Assembly: GCA_036365515.1 (NCBI GenBank)
Contig: CM070877.1
Span: forward strand, 66,959,522-67,023,521
Origin: Torymus aiolomorphi
Taxonomy: Eukaryota > Arthropoda > Insecta > Hymenoptera > Torymidae
Length of the DNA stretch: 64,000 bases
Reading direction: 5' to 3'
The position numbers were made by a program, and so were the translations under genes. Shown piece by piece: positions 1-13,129 of the stretch. How positions within the stretch are numbered: the stretch's first letter is position 1; every line of letters starts with the position of its first letter. Under the pieces are notes generated by a model. That model saw only the letters and a program-made list of their open reading frames with translations, ran no database searches and had not been told where the DNA came from.

Positions 1-25
1 TCTATACATACGCATACATACAGAT

Positions 26-84
26 ACACACACACGCGCGCACGCACACACACACACACACACAAACAGACAAACAGACAAATT
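26..84. repeat. (CA)n / CAGA microsatellite in an intron
   Basis: A CA/CG dinucleotide run followed by CAGACAAA repeats. It lies just upstream of the AG acceptor (112-113) of the first kinesin exon, so it sits inside the preceding intron. Confidence 0.85.
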
Positions 85-113
85 TCAATCTACACACATA
101 TTTTTTCATTTAG

Positions 114-506
114 GAAGAAACTTTAGTCGGTGGACGATCATCTGAAACTGAACAAGATATTCAATTACATGGTCTTGGAATTCTACCAGAACATTGTGTT
201 ATTACAATCGAAGAAACTGGGTTGTATATGGCACCTTGCTTAGGTGCTAGATGTTTTGTAAACGGGTCACAAGTTCTCGAAAAAACTTTATTGCGTCATG
301 GTGATAGAATTGTTTGGGGCAATCACCATTTTTTTCGAGTGAATTGCCCTAGAAATTGTCAGACACTAAATAGTGAACCCCAAACTCCTGCACAAAATAT
401 TGATTACAATTTCGCTAGAGAAGAATTAATGTTAAATGAGTTATCTAATGACCCTATTCAAAGAGCTATTGCTAGATTAGAAAAACAACATGAGGAAGAC
501 AAACAG
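114..506 (+). CDS. Khc-73: Kinesin-3 (KIF13/Khc-73-like) exon with FHA domain
   Basis: Internal exon of a kinesin-3 motor gene. KIF13/Khc-73 proteins carry cargo along microtubules and in flies also act in spindle orientation. The exon opens after an AG at 112-113 and is open for 131 codons in phase 0. Residues 1 to about 78 match an FHA domain: GGRSS at 6-10, PEHC at 25-28, a VNGS turn, then LRHGDRIVWGNHHFFRVN. A segment rich in Asp, Glu and Gln follows (NELSNDPIQRAIARLEKQHEEDK), typical of the region between FHA and the stalk in KIF13. It ends at a GTTAGT donor at 507. The 84-bp intron 507-590 keeps phase 0. The motor domain must lie left of the window. Family assignment is from remembered conservation of this FHA region; KIF1/KIF14/KIF16 fit less well. 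Confidence 0.9.
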
Positions 507-590
507 GTTAGTCAATCATTATAGCAGGCAATAAATTAATTTTGATGTACTTTTTCAAATCTAATAAATGACTGTTCAATGTTGAATTAG

Positions 591-938
591 GTCGCTTTAC
601 AAAAGCAAAGATTAGAATATGAACGTCAATTCCAACAACTCCGAAGTATACTTTCTCCCTCAACTCCATACTCGCCGTATTTATCGTATGACCCTTTACG
701 TGGAAGTCAAGGAAGCAAAATATTACCCTATACGCCAACGACACAAATGAGAGTTGAGAAATGGGCTAATGAACGTGATGAGATGTTTAAACGTAGCTTA
801 GGACAGCTTAAAGCAGATATTCTAAAGGCTAACGTTTTGGTTCAAGAAGCGAACTTTTTAGCTGAAGAAATGTTAAAACAAACCAAATTTAGTGTGACAT
901 TGCAAATTCCTCCGAATAATCTCAGCCCAAATAGAAAG
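591..938 (+). CDS. Khc-73: Kinesin-3 (KIF13/Khc-73-like) exon, start of the post-FHA stalk
   Basis: Second exon of the same gene, 116 codons in phase 0, after the acceptor TTAG at 587-590. It encodes a short coiled segment (LQKQRLEYERQFQQLR), a Ser/Pro/Tyr-rich linker, then MRVEKWANERDEMFKRSLGQ and the helix ending KTKFSVTLQIPPNNLSPNRK-like, all characteristic of the KIF13 post-FHA region. It ends at a strong GTAAGG donor at 939. Reading through the donor gives two more codons and a stop, so splicing is required. The next KIF13 exon, expected to begin with the conserved RGAFVSEPAI-type segment, was not found in the remaining 63 kb. The intron is therefore very long, or the locus is broken or misjoined. 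Confidence 0.9.
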
Positions 939-1830
939 GTAAGGTAAATTTCTTTGCAATATAAAAAAAAACTTTCATTAACCGATTGAGACCGTTTGCT
1001 GTAACATTACGATTCTTCCACGACGAAGATCGTTGATTTTTCGACATGTTTTCAAATTTATGTTCCATGTCTGTAACAGATAAATGAATGGCTCAAAGTT
1101 ATACTTCCTTATATTTTCGATTAAACCCCAAAAGAATCGTGACTCAGAATCAAGAAACTTTAAATAGAAAATTCAATGTGTCGGCTTTTCTATAAAGAAA
1201 TAAGAACAAATTGCACATTTCCAGTGCCTATTATTTTTCCGGACTGAAATTGTGTAGAAATCTAGAATATCGCTCAACCATCGGTGCAGAGAATTGTTCA
1301 TGTTTACCATTAAATTTTTTAATGTTCATTTGATGATTTCCCATTTAAAAATATTTTTTATTAATTCAATTATTTGAAAGTTATTTCGAGTTCAGATGAT
1401 AATTCGAGCCTCCTAATGGCAATTTACGCAATTATCATTTTTCATTCGATTGGTCCAATATTGTGGCCCTGAAGAGTTTAAAACTCACTTATTTCTTGTA
1501 TTTTTCGACGAATTTTGCATTTCGTTGTACATCTTATAGGTAGAAATCACATTACTCACTCTCTCAAATGACATTTGATTTATTTAATGATATTTAAAAT
1601 GACGTTTCAAATACAGCGATATTTGAGGATTGCAAATACGAAATTTTTCTTACTTTTTCGACGATTTTTGGCTATTTATAAACACATCTTCAATAAACGT
1701 TTCACATTCATGTTTTCCACTGATACCTAGTCATAGCATCCAGCATAACGGATCCAATCTTAAAGTTTAAATTCTACGCCTACTTTTAGCGTAATCCAAA
1801 GACAACGGCGTAGACGCAGTAAAATAGTCT
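939..1830. other. Intron-like sequence without recognisable genes
   Basis: AT-rich sequence following the GTAAGG donor. I see no long open frame, repeat or transposon end in it. It is presumably the 5' part of the next KIF13 intron. Confidence 0.6.
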
Positions 1831-1839
1831 TTTTTGGGG

Positions 1840-2215
1840 TGTTAGATCATAGTGGATGCTCTTGCGTCTTACGATTCGAGGTACTTGATTATAGTGAGTC
1901 CCCATATCTCTCACTATTTGCAGTGTTAATTATAGTGAGTGCTCTTGATTCTCACTATTCGGCGTGCTTGATTATAGTCGCCCTGTCTCACTATTCAGGG
2001 TACTTGATTACCTGGAATCTTCGTGCCTTACTGTCTCTTAGCTATTCTAGTGATTGAGAGAAGATGCATATTTTTGCTGCTTTAAGGTTACTATATTCAA
2101 CGCACTATTTTCCATTTCACTAATTTCACTAATTTGACGAAAGGGGACTCACTATAATCAAGTACCCTAAATATTAAGAGACAAGCGGACTCACTAACAA
2201 ATTCAAGTCTCTAAA
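1840..2215. repeat. Short tandem and inverted repeat
   Basis: Four degenerate units of roughly 45-50 bp containing TACTTGATTATAGTGAGT and TCTCACTATT (1840-2015) face an inverted partner at about 2145-2200 (ACTCACTATAATCAAGTACC). It may be the remains of a small hairpin element. No coding potential. Confidence 0.6.
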
Positions 2216-2429
2216 ACTGCAGATTTTCTACCTAAGGAATAACTAAATAACTGATCACAGCGGCATGAATTAAACAACATTAAACTGATTTTTACTACAG
2301 CAAAACGTTAGCTTCCTAACTATACACCACATACACAATAAGTGGCTATAAAAAAGGGTTCTAACTAGCGAAGTAAAGCCAAACCGCATGAGATTCAATA
2401 AACAGTTGTTTAAGATAAAAATATCCCAA

Positions 2430-3480
2430 ACAAGTAGCGACCTACCTGCCCGTAGCGAAAGCGATTACCCTCTCTTGCTCGGCAATATTTTGCGTTATTA
2501 CCGCACCGAATCCGGTATCGCATGCATCTGTTTTAATACAGCATTTCGCGTTAGTATCGGGCATGCGTAGTAACGGCGCGGTTGTAATCAAATCTTTGAT
2601 TACCTCGAACGCGTTGTCTTGCGCGAATCTCCAAGCGAATTTTTCATCTTTCTTAGTTAACTTATTTAAAGATTCGCTATTTTTGCATAATCTTTAATGA
2701 ATCTCCTGTATCAGGAGGACATTCTCAATAACTTGCGCAGCTGTCGCAGTGTTTTTGGTTTCGGGTATTTCGTGATCGCTTCCATGTTGTCCGGATCGAT
2801 CATTAACCCGTGTTCGTTAACTTTAAACCAAAAAATTTACTTCGTTAGAACAAAATTTACTTTTATCGCGATTTATTGTTTGCCCCGAATTTTTGATTTT
2901 AAGGATTAAACTCCTGAGCAATTGCATATACTCTTCAAAAGTTTCGGTTGCTAGTACAATATCATCTAAGTAATTGTATGCATATGGCTCTAACTCTCCG
3001 ATTATTTCCTCAAGCAATCTTTGAAAGTCCGCGCCCGCGCCGCTTTATCCCATCGGTAACCGTGTAAACTGCCAGTGACCGCGTCCTGGTATTATAAACG
3101 CGGTGATTGGTTGCGATTCGGGTTTTAATTTTATTTGGTGGTACGTGTTTTTTAGATCTATTATTGATATGAATTTCGCGCGTTTTAATTTGTTGAATAT
3201 GAGATCCATTTACGGTATCGGGTATGCATCTTTTTCCGAGAACATGTTTACTGCTTCTAAATCAATACACGTTCTGTGCGTCCCATTTGGCTTTTTGATC
3301 ATCACGGCTGGGCTATTCCACGGGCTGTGTGAATTTTCAACTATACCTGCCTCTCTTAATTTTTCTAATTCCGCGCGCATTATTTGTTCTAATTTTTCAG
3401 ATACCGGGTAGTATCTTTGTTTTAGCGGTCTAGCGCTGAATGACAATTTAATTTCGTATTCTATTAAATCCGTTGACGGT
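2430..3480 (-). pseudogene. Gypsy pol fragment: reverse transcriptase and start of RNase H
   Basis: Reverse transcriptase copies element RNA into cDNA; RNase H removes the RNA strand. At 3446-3210 the minus strand reads KQRYYPVSEKLEQIMRAELE and then the hallmark SPWNSPAVMIKKPNGTHR. At 3017-2823 it contains the catalytic YLDD box (AYNYLDDIVLATETF) and a C-terminal GQTINRDKSKF segment. After a frameshift near 2825 the frame continues with a FGLKVNEHGLMIDPDNMEAI-type connection region and the RNase H motif KTDACDTGFGAV near 2545-2510. Frames change between 3210 and 3017 and again near 2825, and a stop follows the FATGR segment near 2450. The gene is dead. Confidence 0.85.
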
Positions 3481-3522
3481 AAATATTTGCACGTGCAATT
3501 TCTTGCGGTAATACTTCGTCTA

Positions 3523-3960
3523 TCAATTTTTTATTTCCCCTTGTTGGTTATTTGAAATTTGGCTAAGGCCGCAACTAGCTATATCGATTTTGTTGCCTGC
3601 CTCTATCGACCAAAGATAAAACACGATTTCTTTATCGTCCGTAAGGTCTGCGAGTGTGTATGTGTCGCGATGTGCATCTATTTTCATGCCGAATAAACGT
3701 ATAATATCTAGGCTTAGGATGAAATCGATCGAAATGCTCGGTATCACGATTATTCGCACTTGTTTTCGAACCATCGCGATTTCGAGTGGAACAACTATCT
3801 TGCCTGTTACCGCTACGTGTTCGCCGTTGCCCACTACGGCATTTTTTGTCCTGGATGGCGTGACCTCCGTCTTTAATTCCTTTACGATTTCTGCTTCTTT
3901 TTTCCTAGTATATTACGCGCGGCGCCTGGATCAATCAGAGCTGTGAGCTCGATGTGTCCG
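3523..3960 (-). pseudogene. Gypsy aspartic protease fragment
   Basis: The minus strand encodes a retropepsin-like segment: ALIDPGAARNILGKKE upstream of VGNGEHVAVTGKIVVPLEIA and then the FILSLDIIRLF strand that normally precedes the conserved end of the fold. The active-site triad reads DPG instead of D-S/T-G; related insect elements can carry a D-P-G-A version, so I do not count this alone as inactivating. The main open stretch is 3834-3523, and the DPGA part (about 3945) lies in an adjoining frame. It sits between gag and RT, as expected. Confidence 0.7.
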
Positions 3961-4199
3961 ATCCTCACACTCACCGGTTACACTCACACAGATATAGTTC
4001 TAAGCCCAGCTGCAGAAGAAGATGTTAAGGAACACAAACAACTACACTCACACCGCTGTAGCTGAGACCGATTAGCTTCAACTAGATTAGCTAGAGCAAA
4101 TGAGCTGTAGATAGATGTGATGATGAGTATACTGATAAACATGCGAAGGTAGTCAGCGGACTACTTCGAGTTTAGGAGGGAGGAGTTGTAACGCGGCAA

Positions 4200-7100
4200 A
4201 TGCACGTTACATTAGGGGAACTCGAGTTTGCCGCGTCCGGTAAGTCGATTCTGCGTGATTATTCCACTTGCCATGGTCGCTTTTTATTTTTACCTCGACG
4301 GTCTCGTTTATACCGTCCGTGGGAATCCATGTTCGCGCTATATGTGGTGCTTTATTGTTGCGCGGTTTAGTTTTCATTTGGTTGTTGCGTGTTGTAATTT
4401 GAGTTTGCATTCGCGTTGTGTCCGCGATAGTTCAGTTTACCATTACGTCCTCTGTATCCGCCTCTGTGGTAATTGTTTCCGTTTTGCGCGTTATTTAGTG
4501 TATTTTGGAGCGGATTATTTGTATATGTCGCGGTGTATTGCGCGTTGTATTATGTATTTTAGGGTGGAGTATATGCGTATGACGTGGTATATGGCGCGCT
4601 GTAGTTCGGCGCGTTCAGATTTGTAGGGCGATATTGTTGTTATTATATGTTGGTGGATTGAGGATGCGCGCATTGTTGTCTGGTATGCTGTGAAATTGTC
4701 CGCCTTGGTTACATTCTTGTTGCGGATTTGTGTGATATGGTCTGTTCGCGTTATAATTTGCGCCTCTGTAGTTATCGCGTCCTCTGCTGTTTCCTCCTCT
4801 ATTGCCACTTCTATAGTTACTGTTATAGTTATTCCCTCGATAGTTACTGTTCGTTTGTTGTGTGTGTATCGGCGGTTGTTGTGTGCGATCCGACGTGTTA
4901 TTTAATTGTGACGCGCATTGACTGCTTATTGTTCCCTTAATCGATTCTTTTAATTTTCCTATTTCGCGTGCTGTATTTTGGTTAGTTCGTCCATTGTGAG
5001 TACTTATACTGACGCAGTTTTAGTTTGCCTGCATCGAATGCATGTCCTAATTCTATTGCTTGTTTTGTAAATATATCCATGTTCATTGCTAAATACAGGC
5101 GTATTAATGGTAAATATTCTGGTCTCATTTTTATGTACGTTTGTCGCAATAGTTTTTCCTTGGCGGGTGGACTTGGCATTTTATTGTAAAGTGCTTGTAA
5201 ATCTGTAATGTACTCGAAAACAGGTTCATTATCGCGTTATTTTTGGTCTTTTATCTATTGTTCTAGTCTTTCCACGTAAAATTCGTCTCTGTATCTATCC
5301 CTTAGTGCGTTTTCTACTTCGGTCTACGATTTTCATTTGTTTTCGTTTGTTCTGTAGCAATTTAACGCAGATAACTTTAATAGCATTGGCACCGCCGCAT
5401 TAATTCCATGTCCGTTAGCGCTGCTATTTTCTTGTGCTCTTTTACCATTAACAGAAACTCTTCTATATTTTCTTTCTTATCGCCGCTAAACGTTAATTTC
5501 CACGCTGATATTATTTTTTATAAATTGCGTTCTTAAGTGGTTTTATATTGCTTTATAATTGGTCGATTATATTGCTACGCGTTACCATGTGTCAGATTTG
5601 CTCTGGCGTGTTCGGTTATCCCCGATCGCGGTTGATTTATTATGCCCACTGTTTGACCTTGCAGGACTTCGTCTATAATTAACTGTTCTTCCTCTTTCGA
5701 GGGTACACGGAGAGAAGTCGGCACCTTGTGGGAGTCTGCAAAGCGAGCGCGCGAGCCATGTGCTGTTTGCGTGAAGCAGTAGCGTGCGCGCCCAAGTCTG
5801 CGAGATGCATTTGAGGCGTGGATTTCAGCTGCATTTTGCACGCCGTATAGCTTTGCATCTTGGTCGAGCCAACCAAACCGCGTCGCTGCGGCGGCGCTCG
5901 ACGGCGTCCAACGACTCAGGACAATTAAATTCTGCTCTGTACTTTCTTAAATATAAAGTTTAATGATAAAAGTTATGAGCAAAGATTGTTTGTTATTAAA
6001 TTATCTACAAAGAAGTCACTGATGGTAAATCTCCAAGTGCAATAGTTTATTAGCAAATTGAGATAAACCATAAAGGGTTTCGTGTTGTCGATGATACTTT
6101 CCCTATATTTGCTCTGAACTTTTCAAAATATAAAGTTTAACGAAAAAAGTTAGAGACAAAAGTTGTTTGTTATTAAATTATTTACAAAAAAGACAGTGAT
6201 GGCGAATCTCCAAGTGTAATAGTTTATTAGCAAGTTGAGAAAAACCATAAAGGGATTCATGTTGTCGATTATACTTTCCCTTTATTATCTACAAAAAAGT
6301 CATCAAATTGAATCAAAAACATGGAACTTGTCAAAAATCCTTCATGGTTTTTCTCAATTTGTAAGTAAACTATTGGACTTGGAGATTCGTCCTCACTGAC
6401 ATTTTTGTAGATAAGATAATAACAAACAACCTCCGTCCATAACTTTTTTCGTTAAACTTTATATTTAAGAAAGTACAGAGCAAATAAAGGGAAAGCATCA
6501 TCGACAACACGAAACCCTTTATGGTTTTTCTCAATTTGCTAATAAACTATTGCACTTGGAGATTCGCTATCACTGACTTTTTTGTAGATAATTTAATAAC
6601 AAACAACTTTTCTTACTAACTTTTTTCGTTAAACTTTATATTTAAGAAAGTACAAAGCAAATAAATGGAAAGTATCATCGGCAACACGAAACCCTTTATG
6701 GTTTATCTCAATTTGCTAATAAACTATTGCACTTGGAGATTTACCGTCAGTGACTTCTTTGTAGATAATTTAATAACAAACAATCTTTGCTCATAACTTT
6801 TATCGTTAAACTTTATATTTAAGAACGTATAGAGCAGAATTTAATTGACCTGAGTCGTTGGGCGCCGTCGAGTGCCGCAGCCGCGACGCGCCGTTTGGCT
6901 GGCTCGACCAAGATACAAGGCTATACGGCGTACAAAATGCAGCTGAAATCCACACGTTAAATGCACCGCGGAGAGTTGTGCGCGCATGCTACTGCTTCAC
7001 GCAAACAGCACATGGTTGGCGCGCTCGCTTTGCAGGCTCCCACAAGGTACCGAATTCTCTCCGTATATTGTTGCATAATAGTGCACGACCTCTTCCGTTA

Positions 7101-7617
7101 TCTTAATCTTTTGACCGGCCCCGATATCTACTTCGATCATCTTTATTGTTCGCGCGGTCTTGTCCATCCGTCTGCTGTTCGCGTTTGTTAATTCATTTGC
7201 TATGTTTGGATGTTCCGTCAGCCCTGTGTTTGCTACCGAGGATTTGTGTTTGACTTTGTGCCTCTGCTGTGTAAAGTTTGCAGTCGGGTTTTCCGGATAC
7301 GCACCTAACGGATTGGATGTTGACGTATGTATTATCGGTTCGTATTGGGCTATCCAATCTTTTAACGCCACTTCGTAGTTTTCTTTTATGCGTTCTGCCG
7401 TGGGTTCGTCCGTATTGTCCCCGATTCTTGCCTCGATTGCTTAATCTTCTTCCGTGTTCTTGTGATTCACTAACCATCTTAATCGTGCTAGTCTTTCCGC
7501 TTTTGAATAGTACCTACCTAGTGATAATTTATCCAAAGTTGCATCTAGTTCCTCGTCATTGACATTCATGAATTCATCGATTTGTAGTTGCGTTAGTCTG
7601 TCTATTCCTCCCGCCAT
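4200..7617 (-). pseudogene. Gypsy gag, interrupted by a foldback element
   Basis: Gag would coat the element RNA. The probable start is the ATG at 7617-7615 (MAGGIDRLTQLQIDEFMNVN). The frame runs on through AERLARLRWLVNHKNTEED to an in-frame stop at 7443-7441, then continues through LKDWIAQYEPIIHTSTSNPL. It is cut near 7066 by the foldback and resumes near 5704 with VPSKEEEQLIIDEVLQGQ. Further on, 5179-4982 encodes KLLRQTYIKMRPEYLPLIRL, a gag-like core segment. The 3' part (about 4900-4200) is Asn/Gly/Arg/Tyr-rich and broken; I saw no clear CCHC knuckle. The rest is assigned by position. Confidence 0.7.
5705..7066. mobile_element. Foldback (long inverted repeat) element inserted in gag
   Basis: The two halves are imperfect inverted copies. 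Left end ACGGAGAGAAGTCGGCACCT, right end (reverse complement) ACGGAGAGAATTCGGTACCT, with arms of roughly 600 bp meeting near 6300. The outer ~230 bp of each arm is GC-rich; the inner part is AT-rich and contains secondary inverted copies of a TTATCTACAAA...AAACTTTATATTTAAG block. Flanks are compatible with a TA target duplication (CAACAA-TA and TA-CCCTCG on the minus strand). There is no transposase frame, so it is non-autonomous. Confidence 0.8.
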
Positions 7618-8760
7618 TTACTTAAGCGCCATTATGTATTTAATTTTATTCACGGTGTTCAATTTTTTAATTCTTTCGCAGTTATGTATGTTACCGCTTT
7701 CATTTGTTTAGGTTAATCGCGGTGTAAAATTTATTTACGCTCGCGCTTTAGTACGCAACTGGGCTTATTTTTCTTAAACTTTTCTGGACCTTGATAAGGC
7801 CTTTCAACAAATATACTGGTTATGCTTTCATCTTATCCCGAATATTTCAAGAAATTTTCTAATATTCAATTTTAATACTAATTTTCTTTTCAGTTGCTTT
7901 AATCCCCAATTCGATCTAACACGGAAAATATTACAATATAAAATTTTGGTAAAAGTTTTATTCGAAGTATAATTCTTGATTGCGAATATTCACTACCTTT
8001 CGATCTATTGCCACTAATCCTTTGTTTATATGATCGACTTAGCGCTTGTGTTAAAGTACACTTTGCATATCTTATTTATCTTGTCTTCTAATATTCTCAA
8101 TTCAATTTGATTTAAAAATTTTTCGTTTCCATTGCGTTTTGTATTATTGCATATTGTATTTGGCTTTTGCACTAACAATGATTCGCGATTTTATTTAGTC
8201 TTAATGATTTCCACGATTCATAGACACATGTTAAGAAAGAGGGAGAGGGAGGGAGAGAGAAAGAGAGAGAGTGCGAGACAGGGAGGGAAGTTGTAAAGTC
8301 ATATGAAAATAATTCTTTTAATTCTTATAGATTCGAGGAAAAACTTATACTTGCCTTATTTTATACTTTCGTACAAAGTTTTCTGATTTCTACTTTAAAT
8401 TAGTTTTAGATAAATAATAAATCAAATATATTTTCGAGAAAAAGATGTTGATGCTTTCTTTTTAAAGGAAACATTTTTCATAGATTCTATAGATATTTCA
8501 AAATAATTATTGTTAAAAAGATCATTTGTTTTTATACAAAATTTTTGGAAAGATTTTTATATAGTTTGAAAAAGTTAAGGTGATTGTTAGTAAGGAATTA
8601 CATATATGGAATACTAAATCAAACTTATTCATGCGTAAGTTTTTACTTTTGTGAAAAAATTTTAGAGAGATTTCATAACTTTTTCCTTCAAGGGGGTACT
8701 ACAGTTCAAACTTATTTTCGGATTCACGTAGAAAATAAAAATTTTGATCAGTAATAATAT
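7618..8760. other. No recognisable gene; possible 5' leader of the gypsy element
   Basis: AT-rich sequence upstream of the gag start. It holds a GA-rich simple repeat at about 8239-8290. I could not identify LTR termini or a tRNA-complementary primer site. Confidence 0.5.
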
Positions 8761-10110
<1,350 letters not shown>

Positions 10111-10255
10111 ACTTGATAAAAAACTTTATTTTATATTTACATTAACAATTAATAAATAAATGAAACTATATTAATCGAGGTTTTTTGAGACATTTGTAAT
10201 TTGATCATCTCTTTCTTCAATATCGCTTTTATTTATAATTTCATTTTCTCCTTCT

Positions 10256-12454
10256 TTAATATCGCTCGGATAACCTGAGGATTCTTCGGATAATTGATTT
10301 TCCGTGATTAAGCGAAGACCTGATGCTCCATTTCAGTAGAATTATCTTCGGATTAATAAATCTATCTCTTATTATTGTAAATTCTTCTTTTTGCATGTCT
10401 TCTTGGAAATTTTCTGCGCCCTCATTTAGCAATAATTCATCAAACATTCCCTTTTCTTCTTCCATTAATTGAAGTGATTCAAACATTACGGTAGCTAAAA
10501 CGACTTGAACAAGGAAATGTGCTCTGATAGCTCTCGAGTAGGCATGTCCTTCGGAAGCTTTTTCAGCTGAATTTTCAGCGTATATTATATAGTAAGCTTC
10601 TTTCAGTCCACTTCCGTTCATTCTAAATTCAATCGTCGCAAGAAATGACATTAACGTATGAAAACCGCCAAGTCATACTCGAATCACTGACAAACCATGT
10701 AGATCATGCTCTAGGTTCACGCATGACAGAATATACCGAGCCTTTTGATACAGAGGCTCATCAAATGTTACAAAGTAAATTTCTCCACTGTTGTTTTGTT
10801 TGTTTTGTTCAGCTGCTTGTACTAAAACAGCAAAAATCGTATCGTAGTCGCTCGGTGGATTACTGACAAACGGTAATGGAATAATTGTCGATGTCGAGTA
10901 ATCACAATTTGCATAAAAATCTTCGATGAATCCACTATAACCCTGTGATTTTTTATCTGAATACTTCCAATAGAGCCAAGTAAAATCTTTCATAGACATT
11001 GTTGATCTTGTGAAATCATCACTAAAAATATTCTTAATGAACTTTTTCTTTTCAAATCGTTTTATTTCAGTAAATCCGAATTTGCCAATCGCATCTGAAG
11101 ATGGAATTTTTTTTACTCTAGCGATATTTTTTTTAGAAGTTACACATGATGACGGAGTTGCAACTTTAAGTCCTCCCGTGGCATGAAAGGTATTTTTGCC
11201 ATCGATAGTGCAAGTGATATGATCGGCGTTGTCGTAAATGTACTGAATAAAACATTCGGAATTACAAGAATGATTATCAGGATCATTAAAAATTGATGCT
11301 TCAAAGCGCAAAGTTTCATCGTAGCTTGCACATAATCCTAAATATGACAAAGCATCAATTAATCCTTTCGATGCATATTTTTTGTGCATCATCAACGATA
11401 AACCAAGTAAAATCGATGGTAAAAATGATCGCGGCCTTGCTAATGTTATAATACTATGAGCAATTGTAGCTATTCTTTTCTGCCATTTGAAATCATTTTT
11501 TTTACTCTTATATTTGTGAGTTTTGATAACAATATCAATAAAATTGACTAACGATGTAGGAATATTTTCAGAGATATTTTTTTCATTAAATTGTGGAAGA
11601 ACGTAATTATTTTTATCGTAAATAGTCTTACGGATGTCCTCCAAGATAATATTACTGGCCATTTTGACAATTCTTATTCGTTCTAGTTCACGATTTTTTT
11701 CTTGATTGTTATACCAATCTTTCCACATTTGCTTACTGATTTTATGTTTAAAAAGAATAATGAGATCTGTTTTCAAATGTATAAATTCAAGTTCACCGTC
11801 AAAATAATACTTTAATAATAAAATTTTATGAATTCTTTTTTGATCTCATTTAGGGAAAACTGACTTTCACTTTTCTTTTCTTCAATGTAATTTTTGCAAT
11901 TTTGTATGAAGTCTTTTGTATTTTCAGATGCGAGACGTCCAACCTGATCAGACATTCTATTAACATAAAATGTAGACATGCACTGTAAATGATAGCGAGC
12001 TTGTACCTGCACAAAATCTTTACATTGATTCAAACGTGCTAACAAATTTTTGTTAAAAACGTCAGACGCATCTCGTTCTTTAAGAGCCTGCACGATTTTA
12101 TACCTAGTATCAGCTTTTTGAACCATTCGAACATTTTGTTTTGATTCATGACAAATACGTCTGCAAAAAAAGCACAATATTTGAAAATCAAAATCGATGG
12201 CACTTTTGATGATATTTTTACCTTCCACCGATTTTTTGCTGTACTCTGCATCAGCCTGTTTAATCGCACTTTCGCGATTATATGCGTCTGAACACAGTTT
12301 GTGGACAGACGCTGAGGACAGTTGGACCCATTTGTTGAACTTGCGATCTTTTCTTTTTTTTACTCGAATCAATCAGCTTATCAAGCGCTTTCTTTCGGAT
12401 GGTTCTTAAGTCTCCTTCACTTTCTTCGCAAATTAAGCAAACAGGATCGTCCAT
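10256..12454 (-). pseudogene. Transposase-like gene of an unassigned DNA-transposon family, broken
   Basis: Starts at the ATG 12454-12452 with MDDPVCLICEESEGDL, a Cys-rich N-terminus. A frameshift in an A-run near 12365 leads to the main N-terminal frame, which has a second Cys/His cluster (CFFCRRICH ... YHLQCMSTF). A further frameshift near 11812 leads to the central domain (11776-10673) with the block DNADHITCTIDGKNTFHATG. An in-frame TGA at 10675-10673 separates VIRV from LGGFHTLMSFLATI. The frame then reads GSGLKEAYYIIYAENS and GHAYSRAIRAHFL before diverging after about 10400, suggesting a lost C-terminal part. I recognise this multi-domain protein as one that recurs in many animal genomes in multicopy form, but cannot name its superfamily. 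Presumed DNA-cutting role is inferred from the flanking TIRs. Confidence 0.7.
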
Positions 12455-13129
12455 ACTATTAATGTGTAATACATATAATCAAGTAAAGAAGTTTACTACA
12501 GTGTACATCAGCGTCAAAAATATTTAAAATTCTTAACAATTGATTATAATTAAAAAAAATTATTTCTTCGCTATGACGCGCTCAATTTTGTTATTTTTTG
12601 GTTACAAATTTAAATACAATAGTTTACAATTTCTGTACATCAGTATATCAAGTATATATAAAGTAAAGAAAGTGTCACAACAACAACAACAACAAAATAG
12701 TATATATAATAAAGCGTCGTAACAACAAAGCTTATATTGACTGTGAAGACGCTACAAGAGGCGTTCAGTTATTTAATCCAAATAATAATTTTATTTATCA
12801 TACCTAGTACTCCAATCTGCATTAGAATTTGTATGCCTATGTCAAAGAAATGCGTTGGGAATAATGGCATCTTCTCTTGAGCGTCTCCAGCTGGCTTGTA
12901 AACTGATGCGTGTGCGCGTGTCCTGATCTGAAACGACACCGTGAGTCAGATCTACCCCCTCTTTGGGTACCCTGGGACCGGGCCAGCTGTTCTCTATAGC
13001 TGAAAGAGAGTAGGAGAACTAGGAGGATGACTAAGCGGCCCCTGTAGGGAATCTGGTAAACTAAACACGGACAGCGGAATATTTAAATAAAAAATCATTA
13101 TTCGACTTATATGTTCATAGTAATACCGT
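12455..13129. other. Transposon interior between transposase start and right TIR
   Basis: No gene seen. Holds a (CAA)n run at about 12678-12700 and a moderately GC-rich stretch at 12880-13060. It may contain the transposase promoter. Confidence 0.5.

Larger units (their letters stand above)
2430..7617 (-). mobile_element. Decayed Ty3/gypsy-type LTR retrotransposon (internal part)
   Basis: On the minus strand the order is gag (7617 to about 4200), aspartic protease (about 3960-3523), reverse transcriptase (about 3480-2823) and the beginning of RNase H (about 2800-2430). That order is standard for Ty3/gypsy. Similarity stops just after the RNase H TDA motif, so the rest of RNase H, the integrase and the 3' LTR are missing. 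No clear 5' LTR or primer binding site was found right of 7617. Frames are broken by stops and shifts, and gag is split by a foldback element. It lies antisense inside the presumed KIF13 intron. Confidence 0.85.

Noticed and set aside
939..947. KIF13 protein ending with the codons GTA AGG TAA
   Set aside because: This is read-through of a consensus GTAAGG donor, not a real C-terminus.
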